Shown piece after piece: positions 5,831 through 12,426 of a stretch of DNA of 20,577 bases. The notes beneath the pieces were generated by a model. The model was given only the letters and a program-made list of their open reading frames with translations. It did no database searches and was not told the origin of the DNA. Each line of letters opens with the position of its first letter. Positions within the stretch are counted from its first letter, which is position 1. Source of the DNA: a virus; the IMG/VR virus record IMGVR_UViG_3300031963_004722, positions 1 to 20,577 of that record; one strand, 5' to 3'. Made by a program: the position numbers and the translations under genes.

Positions 5831-6266
5831 CCAGACCTGGTAATTCTTTGCCTGCGGCTTTGGTCCAAGCCATAAACGCTTCCGCAGCACCCCCAAAGTC
5901 ACCCCTGTTGTGCTTCATGCGGATGGTGCTTTTTTGGAGATTTCCGAGTCCGACATTGAATGAAAAGCTAACCAGGGCATCGAAGCGGCCTTGAGTGAGA
6001 TTTTGAGGGCAAAGTCGTAACACTCCTCGCTCAAACCTAACCAAGTCGTCTGCAAGGATTGAATCCACCTCTGCCATTGAGAGAACTCGGTCCCATCCAG
6101 CAGGGATTGGTAGGTTCTTGCGCTCATCTAGTTTGACTCCAATATGCGAAGGGTCAATAACGTGACCAACCCCAACAGTCCACAAAAGAGCAGGACAACG
6201 ATAAGGGCGAGTACGAACTCCTTCATGGTGCTTTATCATCTTTAGACATTCGGCACTAATCTTCAC
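5763..6266 (-). CDS. GH24 endolysin (lysozyme) with E-C-T catalytic set
   Basis: Phage lysozyme of glycoside hydrolase family 24, cleaving the MurNAc-GlcNAc bond of peptidoglycan. It has 167 residues. KHHEG gives E15; at the T4 spacing (E-x8-D-x5-T) the positions are E15, C24 and T30, so Cys stands where T4 lysozyme has Asp20. This E-C-T arrangement (CPA..WTVGVGH) is known in phage endolysins. RFDALVSFSFNVGLGNLQKSTI and the GLVKRRKDE end are further GH24 hallmarks. There is no signal peptide or SAR segment, so export would need a holin. The start is GTG 6266, with GGGA 8 bases upstream, overlapping the 35-aa ORF. The tail after KRRKDE (about 16 residues, Ser-rich) lies in the antisense overlap with the left block. 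Confidence 0.9.
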   Translation of the reverse strand: MKISAECLKMIKHHEGVRTRPYRCPALLWTVGVGHVIDPSHIGVKLDERKNLPIPAGWDRVLSMAEVDSILADDLVRFERGVLRLCPQNLTQGRFDALVSFSFNVGLGNLQKSTIRMKHNRGDFGGAAEAFMAWTKAAGKELPGLVKRRKDEVSLYSSQESDSSAQE

Positions 6267-6370
6267 TCAAACATTCCCGCAAAGGTAATGATTAGATAGT
6301 TAGCCGCCGCAGCCAAGATAAGGCTTGTGGCAACAGGGTATTCGGCAAACAAAGCGGCAAATTCCATCAT
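6263..6370 (-). CDS. 35-aa membrane peptide beside endolysin
   Basis: Tiny ORF of 35 residues between the 3TM holin and the lysozyme. It starts at an ATG overlapping the holin stop (ATGATG context) and ends in a TGA that overlaps the lysozyme GTG start. After an acidic N-terminus (MMEFAALFAEYP) it has one hydrophobic segment (VATSLILAAAANYLIITFAGMF). An AGGATGGG stretch lies about 8-11 bases upstream. Position and coupling suggest a lysis accessory such as a pinholin or antiholin, but nothing in the sequence proves it. Confidence 0.5.
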   Translation of the reverse strand: MMEFAALFAEYPVATSLILAAAANYLIITFAGMFE

Positions 6371-6870
6371 TTCTTAGCCCATCCTCTAGAACCGAACCAG
6401 TAGCCAATAATACCGCCTAGCATAGCCATTTCGTCTTGGCTGAACACTACGTCTGAGAACTTGAGAACGTCGTCAATGCTTGTAATAACTCCGGGCAGGG
6501 AGAAGATGTGCCACATAATCCAGACGTTGATTGCCACGAGTTCGAGAACCAGGATGTAGGTAATGGTCGGTCTTACCGTCCCGACATAGTTCACCACCCA
6601 CTTGCTAGACTTATCTAGAATCTTGGCGTCGTGGGCTAGAGCTGCCTGCTGCATCTGAGACTCTGCCTGCATGGCAATCTGGTCTGTACGGATTTCCTCG
6701 ACCTTCTGCTGGGCTAAAAACCCTTCCCGGGCAAGAGCTAGTTCTCGCTCCGTCTGAACCCGTGCAAGCTCCATTTCATGCTTCTTATCCGCTTTATCTT
6801 GGAAGAACTCCAAGACTTTAGGTAATCCAGAGATAAGTAGACCGCCGAGGGTAGATAACAGACTTAGCAT
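6367..6870 (-). CDS. 3TM holin-like protein
   Basis: Resembles the GTA/phage 3TM holin family, which permeabilises the inner membrane for endolysin release. From ATG 6870 (TAATG overlap with the upstream stop, GGGAG 7 bases before) it has 167 residues; the longer frame from 6936 adds 22 unrelated residues. A first hydrophobic stretch (LLSTLGGLLISGLP) precedes a long Lys/Glu/Gln-rich helix (about 20-85). The family signature follows: VRPTITYILVLELVAINVWIMW, and the C-terminal GGIIGYWFGSRGWAKK. It is followed directly by the 35-aa peptide and the endolysin, a classical lysis cassette order. Confidence 0.78.
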   Translation of the reverse strand: MLSLLSTLGGLLISGLPKVLEFFQDKADKKHEMELARVQTERELALAREGFLAQQKVEEIRTDQIAMQAESQMQQAALAHDAKILDKSSKWVVNYVGTVRPTITYILVLELVAINVWIMWHIFSLPGVITSIDDVLKFSDVVFSQDEMAMLGGIIGYWFGSRGWAKK

Positions 6871-7310
6871 TACAGGGCTCCCGTTGCTTTTAGTATTCCG
6901 TAGACAATTGCTGAAACTAGAAGAATCCCACCCCACTCCCGTCTGGCCTGCATACGGTTGCGGTAAAACTCGTCGTTGAGTTCCCGGTGGTCTTTACGAA
7001 GTTGGTTGATTAAGGATTTGACTTCCGAGACAGCGGAGCGTCCAAACTCCCTCTCCACCTCTCGGTACATGGCTTGTTCTGCGTCGCGGATTTGTCGGAT
7101 GATTCGGTACTCATCTACCGCTTCCATCCACACCATGTCGCCACGGCGCATCATCTGTTGTTGTTTGCGTTTCCACGCTACACGGGCTTTTGCTTCCTCG
7201 TCTAAGAAAGTATTGACCTCCTTAGCGGTTTCTTTTATCTCACGCCCGACCTTGACTGCTTCTTTTATACTTCCTAGTGCTGCCCGTGTTGTCTCAATCG
7301 GGTCACTCAT
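6870..7310 (-). CDS. Tail-anchored coiled-coil protein
   Basis: A 146-residue helical protein. About residues 1-122 are very rich in charged residues (ETAKEVNTFLDEEAKARVAW, REVEREFGR, LINQLRKDHRELNDEFYRNR) with heptad-like spacing. One C-terminal membrane segment (WGGILLVSAIVYGILKATGAL) ends the chain. The start ATG 7310 follows GGGAG. The stop shares a base with the holin start, so it belongs to the lysis cassette. The topology (C-terminal anchor) is opposite to an i-spanin. Related unnamed proteins occur in environmental phage genomes, but I do not recognise a function. Confidence 0.65.
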   Translation of the reverse strand: MSDPIETTRAALGSIKEAVKVGREIKETAKEVNTFLDEEAKARVAWKRKQQQMMRRGDMVWMEAVDEYRIIRQIRDAEQAMYREVEREFGRSAVSEVKSLINQLRKDHRELNDEFYRNRMQARREWGGILLVSAIVYGILKATGAL

Positions 7311-7317
7311 TATCTCC

Positions 7318-8259
7318 CTATACTTTCTCTCCTCTGAAGTAAGCCTCTCCGTCTATTACTTCGCATAGTTCTGGCGGCAGTAGTTTGCCATTGTTAAACG
7401 TCAAAACAGCAAAACCGCTACACCAGTTCACGGGGTTACATTCCGTGTAGGTAAATTGGTCTCCGTAGGGTTCTGCCAAAGTCCCGGTATCTACACCGTA
7501 TCGTCGCCCGTCGTAGTCCGACCACGGGTAAACCTGGAGCTTGTGAAGGTGTCCGGTGACGATGCTTCTCCCAGACTTCAGCGTATTGTTATACGTTGCG
7601 TGTTGCCCGTTATGCCACCTGTGCTTCACAACTACGTCATCATTTATGTCTACTCGCCAGCCCGTGTGCCAGCCTGGGAAGTAGTCGAATAGTCCTTGGA
7701 AGTCGGATAACTCAGGAGCGTTGACAGCAATATAGCGGTGCAGCCGGACATCGTGATTACCAAAAGTCCAGAAACAGCGAGCGTTCTTGGTAGCGTTCCT
7801 AATCTCATCTAGACGGTCCTGGCAGGCTTCTATCTCTTGTTTAGGGGTAGGAGGGTTAGTGCCCATAAGAGGCTCGTGGCGGCAGATTCTGGAGCCGTCA
7901 AAGACATCCCCGTTCAGGATGACCGTCTGGGGCTTAAATTCGGTCAGCAAGGCGATGAAGGCTTTGTGGGCTACCGTTACCTCACCGGGCCAGTAATGGC
8001 AGTCAGAGGCCACAAAAACCCGCCCATTGTCGACTTGGTGGGAAAGGATGCGTTTGTTATCAGGAATGATAGTCTTTACGACCGATTCCTGTTTGGCGGC
8101 AAAAGAGGGTAGGGTTATCCCTAACTTCTGCTGGATGGCGGTTCGTCTCTTGTAGACGGTGGTGACATCCATTCCCAACTCTTTAGCGACATAGGTAGGA
8201 CTACCCAATCGTTTCAGAGCATCAATTATTTTCTCGTCCGGTACTCTTGCTACGGCCAC
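7318..8259 (-). CDS. Metallophosphoesterase with N-terminal HTH
   Basis: A 313-residue calcineurin-like metallophosphoesterase. The metal-ligand motifs are in order: D86xH88 (ASDCHYW), GD118 (LNGDVFDG), GNH169D170, a histidine region near 213-220 (KHRWHNGQH), and GH237xH239 (VTGHLHKLQV). The extra N-terminal 50 residues (KIIDALKRLGSPTYVAKELGMDVTTVYKRR) form a helix-turn-helix typical of DNA-binding or terminase-small-subunit-like proteins. The start is GTG 8259, preceded by GGGAGGG with 4-base spacing, inside the end of the hydrolase gene. The phosphoester substrate is unknown; the HTH points to a nucleic acid. Confidence 0.82.
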   Translation of the reverse strand: MAVARVPDEKIIDALKRLGSPTYVAKELGMDVTTVYKRRTAIQQKLGITLPSFAAKQESVVKTIIPDNKRILSHQVDNGRVFVASDCHYWPGEVTVAHKAFIALLTEFKPQTVILNGDVFDGSRICRHEPLMGTNPPTPKQEIEACQDRLDEIRNATKNARCFWTFGNHDVRLHRYIAVNAPELSDFQGLFDYFPGWHTGWRVDINDDVVVKHRWHNGQHATYNNTLKSGRSIVTGHLHKLQVYPWSDYDGRRYGVDTGTLAEPYGDQFTYTECNPVNWCSGFAVLTFNNGKLLPPELCEVIDGEAYFRGEKV

Positions 8260-8677
8260 GAATCCCTCCCAAGCGCATAGTGTCTATAGGTTCATGGGAT
8301 GAGGTGTCATACAGGCAAGCGAGCTTTACGGCTTCGGTAGGTGATAACCCTAAGTGCATAGCTGCTATTGCGTAATTTGCCCCAGTTCCAATCGCCCAAA
8401 AGTCGTTCTTAATACGCGCAGGAATGATAGTCCCCTCGTAAACCCAGAGACCGTCACTTCTAAGCTCAAGAACGGTAACGTCGGTATCGGAGTCCAGTTC
8501 TCCACCGGACTCCAAAACCTGTAACATTTTCAAGCATTTATCCCAATCTCCGCAAGCCCCATATACAGAGTTTTTTCCCCTGCGGAGCTTTTCCACGAGA
8601 TAAAAGGAGTCGTCGCCGCTAACCATAGAATCTGCGGCAATTTCTCCCGTAGATACCTTAGCGGCAACTGTGGTCAT
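8222..8677 (-). CDS. HslV/proteasome-like Ntn-hydrolase
   Basis: A 151-residue protein resembling HslV-type N-terminal-nucleophile peptidases. The chain begins MTTVAAK, so removal of Met would expose Thr1. AADS places an Asp at mature position 15 (HslV D17), and VEKLRRG places Lys at mature 29 (HslV K33). A GACGD segment and GTGANYAIAAMHLGLSPTEAVKLAC correspond to the HslV SGGNYALAA helix. No partner ATPase (HslU) is visible. Phage relatives occur, but their substrates are unproven; a role in virion protein maturation or host proteolysis is speculative. The ATG overlaps the stop of the 55-aa holin-like gene (ATGA). The Arg/Ser-rich C-terminal tail overlaps the phosphoesterase start by 38 bases. 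Confidence 0.7.
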   Translation of the reverse strand: MTTVAAKVSTGEIAADSMVSGDDSFYLVEKLRRGKNSVYGACGDWDKCLKMLQVLESGGELDSDTDVTVLELRSDGLWVYEGTIIPARIKNDFWAIGTGANYAIAAMHLGLSPTEAVKLACLYDTSSHEPIDTMRLGGIRGRSKSTGRENN

Positions 8678-8841
8678 TTTTTCTTAAGCCACCTTTGAAC
8701 CGTGTCCAATTCGTATATACGAAAACCCGTCCACACAATCGTAAACAGGGCTGCAATGGCCGGAAGTATCTCAGCCAGGGTTCCGATAACGGTTATGACG
8801 GAAACCCCGTCAGCAACGTGTTTAGCGTGTTCAGTTGCCAT
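8674..8841 (-). CDS. 55-aa holin-like membrane protein
   Basis: Small protein of 55 residues with one or two hydrophobic stretches (VSVITVIGTLAEILPAIAALFTIVW), an N-terminal amphipathic start (MATEHAKHVADG) and a basic tail (WLKKK). RIYE followed by the basic tail matches small holin-like proteins common in podovirus-type genomes. AAGGAAG lies 6 bases before ATG 8841. The TGA overlaps the hydrolase ATG, and the start overlaps the 51-aa gene by 11 bases. It is separated from the endolysin by four genes, so its membership of the lysis system is likely but not certain. Confidence 0.65.
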   Translation of the reverse strand: MATEHAKHVADGVSVITVIGTLAEILPAIAALFTIVWTGFRIYELDTVQRWLKKK

Positions 8842-8986
8842 CTTTTTCTTCCTTAGGGAGTTGCTCTTCTGCCTGCTCTTTAATCTTCACCACCAAAGGC
8901 CAAGCACCGGATGATGTCGGTAGTTGACCTAGGGTTTGCAGGATGCCGTTGACTTCTTCTACTGTGAGTTCAAGTTTGATGTTCAT
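8831..8986 (-). CDS. 51-aa conserved phage protein after tail fibre
   Basis: A 51-residue protein starting at ATG 8986 in an ATGA overlap with the tail fibre stop, with GGAGA 5 bases upstream. The pattern NIKLELTVEEVNGILQTLGQLPTSSGAWPLVVKIKEQAEEQ is a beta strand followed by two helices. It is recognisable as a small conserved family found next to tail fibre or holin genes in many podovirus-like genomes. The C-terminus is Lys/Glu-rich. The role is unknown; a fibre assembly factor is one possibility from position only. Confidence 0.6.
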   Translation of the reverse strand: MNIKLELTVEEVNGILQTLGQLPTSSGAWPLVVKIKEQAEEQLPKEEKDGN

Positions 8987-10890
8987 TTGTTCTCCAGAGC
9001 CGCTAGTCTTGCTTCAAATGCGGCGTTCTGTGCTTCTAGTGTTTCGATGCGTTCCATTGCTTCTTGCAGGGCTTTAATCGCCAGCCAATACATCGGTTGC
9101 TCACGGATACCAAAATACTCAGGCGTGGCTTCCTTGGCTTCTATGGCAGGCTCAACGACATTACCTTCTTCGTCCAACACCGCCTCTTTAGCCTCAACCG
9201 CTTCTTTGGCTTCTTGCGTGACTACGACTAACTCAGGGACAATTGGCTGAACCTGCTGTGCAATAACACCATACAGAAGCGGGTCGCCTTCATTGCAGTT
9301 TTTATATCTAAAATTAACAACCTCAATTGCTTTTACCTTATCCCATGATGTAGTGAGTGGGGATATATCTTTTTTCAAGCGTTCATCAGATGCAAGATTG
9401 ACATTGTTTGCGGAGTAGTTTGCAAGACCGCCATTAGAACGGATTTGCGCCTTAAACCCTGCGGTATCCTCGCAATCAAGAAAACGATTTGTTGTATTGT
9501 TTGGTGGAGTGGCATTTGAATAATAGACCTGTACCCCAAATGGGCTTGTGTTGCTATGCTGAAAAGACCCAACATAGCTACCGTTCGATGTTTGTAAAGC
9601 TGTTATCTTTCCACCAGTAGTCGTAGTCCCCACCATAAAATCACCACCGCTGGTAATACGGGCACGTTCTGTGCTGTTAGTTAAAAACACCATTGGCGCA
9701 TTCTGCCAAGTTCCAAAGCGCATTGAACTATCCGCAGTATTTGTATACATACTGCCAATGAATGTTCCGTTGATTGATAATTCGTAAGAGGCGTTTGTGC
9801 TTGCCGCTGAGTTGAGCGTTATCGCTTTATTTACACCACCAAGGTTTGGCGAACTCGTACCAATCCCCACATTACCGCTGGAGTCGATACGCATGCGTTC
9901 TGTTGTGCCACCAGTATCAAAACGAATATAGCTGTCTGAAGCACGACCTATGATGTTTACATAACTTCCTGTAACATTTCCACTAAATAGTTGAGCAATT
10001 CCTGTGCTTGCACTTTCATTTCCAAAAAGCTGTAATACAGCACCTCTACCAGTTGCGGAACCGCCACCGCCACTAATTACTAAACTGCTAGTATCGCTAC
10101 CATCCGAAGTATTTGTTCCAATCAATGCGGCTGCATTGTTAAGCAATACATCACCTGTGCTGGTGATACGCATACGCTCTGTTAGTGTAGATGCTCCGTC
10201 TGCTGTTGTTCTAAACACTAACCGACCGGGCATATCATTAGTGCCTGGAGTTCCGTCTACTTCACCAGTAATTCTTGCCGCAAAAACAAAATTTGTTCCA
10301 TCTGAACCAGAAAAATTTATCGCACCAAGTTGGTCGCCAGAGGCAACAATTGTTTGACCAACGGTTGCGCTTTTTGACCTTGATAACCAAAGTTGACCGC
10401 CGACACCGGCAGATGTTGAATACTGGTTATGTGCAAGACCCCCATCGTTTAATCCGGATGCACTTAAGTTAGGTGTGTAATTTCCAGGTTGAGCAACATT
10501 TGATGTTTGTTTTACCAACACATTACCGCTGGAGTCGATACGCATACCCTCCACACCACCCTCTGCAAATGCAATTGTGTCAGCAGCAGGGAAGAAGATG
10601 CCGGTGTTGGTGTCGCCGTGAGCTGCGATACTTGGGGTTCCTACTGCACCTGCGGCAAAGGTAGCGGTAGTAGAGCCTGTAATCGTATTTGTGCCTGACA
10701 TCAGCACCCCGCCAGCAAAGGTAAATGCGTCTCCAGAAGCTCCCGTCTGGAACTCCTTTAGGTGAACCATAAGTTCACGGATAGCATTGTTAATACCGGA
10801 AGGAGCGCATCCCTCCGCGATATTTATACTTTCAATATCGGTATTGTCTGAATTAGTGGTTGAGTACTCACTTAATTTTGTGCGGGGCAT
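8983..10890 (-). CDS. Tail fibre with S74 intramolecular chaperone
   Basis: Receptor-binding tail fibre or tailspike of 635 residues. Residues 1-50 form a typical virion-attachment region (INIAEGCAPSGINNAIREL). About 55-490 is a repetitive beta region with recurrent ERMRI(D/T)S(S)G(N/D)V units (near 116, 239, 332, 409). The C-terminal 135 residues are an endosialidase-type peptidase S74 chaperone: SDERLKKDI at 501-509 carries the self-cleavage Ser-Asp, followed by LLYGVIAQQV and a final coiled coil (ALQEAMERIETLEAQNAAF). An EAKEA-rich insert sits at about 560-588. Trimerisation and self-cleavage are known for the family. ATG 10890 has GGAG upstream. The receptor specificity cannot be read. 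Confidence 0.9.
   Translation of the reverse strand: MPRTKLSEYSTTNSDNTDIESINIAEGCAPSGINNAIRELMVHLKEFQTGASGDAFTFAGGVLMSGTNTITGSTTATFAAGAVGTPSIAAHGDTNTGIFFPAADTIAFAEGGVEGMRIDSSGNVLVKQTSNVAQPGNYTPNLSASGLNDGGLAHNQYSTSAGVGGQLWLSRSKSATVGQTIVASGDQLGAINFSGSDGTNFVFAARITGEVDGTPGTNDMPGRLVFRTTADGASTLTERMRITSTGDVLLNNAAALIGTNTSDGSDTSSLVISGGGGSATGRGAVLQLFGNESASTGIAQLFSGNVTGSYVNIIGRASDSYIRFDTGGTTERMRIDSSGNVGIGTSSPNLGGVNKAITLNSAASTNASYELSINGTFIGSMYTNTADSSMRFGTWQNAPMVFLTNSTERARITSGGDFMVGTTTTGGKITALQTSNGSYVGSFQHSNTSPFGVQVYYSNATPPNNTTNRFLDCEDTAGFKAQIRSNGGLANYSANNVNLASDERLKKDISPLTTSWDKVKAIEVVNFRYKNCNEGDPLLYGVIAQQVQPIVPELVVVTQEAKEAVEAKEAVLDEEGNVVEPAIEAKEATPEYFGIREQPMYWLAIKALQEAMERIETLEAQNAAFEARLAALENK
9869..9894. 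repeat. Copy 1 of a 26-bp direct repeat in the fibre gene
   Basis: A 26-base stretch identical to 10520-10545. On the gene strand it encodes the MRIDSSGNV unit of the fibre repeats, so selection at protein level may explain part of it, yet synonymous positions are also identical. Confidence 0.85.
10520..10545. repeat. Copy 2 of the 26-bp direct repeat in the fibre gene
   Basis: Identical to 9869-9894, 651 bases away in the same orientation and codon phase. Recombination between the copies would delete 217 codons in frame. Confidence 0.85.
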
Positions 10891-10893
10891 GAC

Positions 10894-12426
10894 TTACTCC
10901 ATTCCATACTGAGATGATAAAAGTCCGCGGATAGCTGTCGCGGGCAAAAGTTCAAATGCTCTACTTTCTGGCGTTCTTCCGAGGCTGATTTGTTCCATAA
11001 GGCGTTGGACATTTTGCTGACGTAGGGCTTCTGCTCCGCGGCGAGATACTTCTGCGCCAATCGCAAACGGAACGCCAAGCATCGGCTCTAGAGCTGCCGC
11101 ACCGCCGGTCACCAATCCGGTTACAGGACCGCGGACAGAGAACTTGCCTACAAACCTCAACATCTGCTCGGTAGTACCACCGCCTTTAGCGATGTTCTCA
11201 ATCTGAGCCCGTTCTGTTGGGGTAAATGTTGCCATACGTTTGTTGTTTTTTGCCAACGCAGCAAATTGCACCCGCAGAGCATTGTCCATTCCAGACTGAC
11301 TATACTGGGCAGAACTTATGTCAGCTTTATTAACCAAGTCCTCTACGATTCCTAGACGTTTGCTTTGGCCGTAGACTTTTCTAGCCTCTTTCAGAGCTGA
11401 CAAGGCAAGTTTCTCATCCCCAGCCAAAATGTTTGGCTTAGAAATGTTCTCAATCATTTCGTCATACTTATCCACAAGCGAGCCAGCAATACGTTGTTGG
11501 TCTCGGTTTGTGAAGTCTCCCTCTGGGGCGCGGACAATACGGCGCAAGTTTTCTAACTCTTTTAGAGTTTTGGGAGTCTGCCCTTCGGTTTCTAGACGAT
11601 TGATGACAGAAGCGACTTGAGGGTGTAATCCAGGGTCAAACCCGAGGTCTGTGGCTTCTTTTTTGAGTGTGTTGGCGATGTTTTGGACGTAGGCGTCTTT
11701 AACGACAAGTCCTGCTCTGTCTGCCAAACGGTAGGAAGAAGCGGCTTGGGCGGCTAAGTCTGCACGGCCACCACCTGCCTCTACACGGCCAGGACGAACC
11801 CCTGGGGCGGCTCCTACTGCTGTTCCTGCTACCAGACCAGCTAGAGGGCTTCCCGTAGCCTCTGAGACCATTTGTGCGGTAGCGGCGGCAGGTGCGGCGG
11901 TAGCGATTTGTGCCGTAGGTGCAGCCGCGGCTTGACGAGCAACTTCTCGAACGGCAGGTTGTGTGGCTGTGGTTGCTAGTCTTGTTAAAGCAGGCACTTG
12001 AGCACCTGCTCCGGCAACCGCTCCAGCACCCGCCTCAAGCATCCGTTCACCCCTGCTTTCAGGTTTTGCTAGACCAAGGCGGTCAAGCAGGTCGGAAATG
12101 GCTGCTGACGGTAGTTTTACATCTTCTCGGGCGGCTAAGTTATAAAGGTTTACCAAGAAATCAGAAACAGGGATTGCAAGACCGCCTGTTAAAGCCCCTA
12201 TAGCAGCCCCTGGAGGGCCAGCAACCGAACCCAAAGCCGCGCCTGTAGCTGCCATAGTAGCGGGAGGCAAAGCCCCTCTAGTGGCGATTTCTGCGACCCT
12301 TTGAGCACCGCCTTTTTGCGGAGCATTGGCTTCGTCATAAAGCCTTTTAGCCGCGGCATTGACGTCAGCTTCCGACATAGAGTCAGGAAACTCGACCTGC
12401 CCGACCTTCGGAATGTCAATAATCAT
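10894..12426 (-). CDS. Putative internal virion / DNA ejection protein
   Basis: A 510-residue Ala/Gly-rich protein. Residues 1-32 (VEFPDSMSEADVNAAAKRLYDE) are a short module common at the start of phage internal virion proteins. Gly-zipper-like hydrophobic stretches (about 55-85 MAATGAALGSVAGPPGAAIG, 130-145, 190-210, 430-455) could insert in a membrane. The middle (about 215-400) is helical and charged. Position between other ejection-type proteins and the tail fibre, and the composition, fit P22 gp16/gp20-like ejection proteins that leave the capsid ahead of DNA. No enzymatic motif is seen. ATG 12426 shares a base with the upstream stop (TAATG), with GGAAGGG before it. Confidence 0.6.
   Translation of the reverse strand: MIIDIPKVGQVEFPDSMSEADVNAAAKRLYDEANAPQKGGAQRVAEIATRGALPPATMAATGAALGSVAGPPGAAIGALTGGLAIPVSDFLVNLYNLAAREDVKLPSAAISDLLDRLGLAKPESRGERMLEAGAGAVAGAGAQVPALTRLATTATQPAVREVARQAAAAPTAQIATAAPAAATAQMVSEATGSPLAGLVAGTAVGAAPGVRPGRVEAGGGRADLAAQAASSYRLADRAGLVVKDAYVQNIANTLKKEATDLGFDPGLHPQVASVINRLETEGQTPKTLKELENLRRIVRAPEGDFTNRDQQRIAGSLVDKYDEMIENISKPNILAGDEKLALSALKEARKVYGQSKRLGIVEDLVNKADISSAQYSQSGMDNALRVQFAALAKNNKRMATFTPTERAQIENIAKGGGTTEQMLRFVGKFSVRGPVTGLVTGGAAALEPMLGVPFAIGAEVSRRGAEALRQQNVQRLMEQISLGRTPESRAFELLPATAIRGLLSSQYGME

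Noticed and set aside
5763-5840. Bidirectional terminator between converging blocks
   Set aside because: I could not find a GC-rich hairpin followed by a T-tract on either strand; the bases are coding on both strands.
6870-7310. Coiled-coil protein considered as an i-spanin
   Set aside because: Its only membrane segment is C-terminal, whereas i-spanins have an N-terminal anchor, and no o-spanin lipoprotein ORF with a lipobox is nested or adjacent.
9869-10545. Repeated sequence considered as CRISPR-like
   Set aside because: There are only two exact copies, both inside the fibre coding frame, with no regular spacers.
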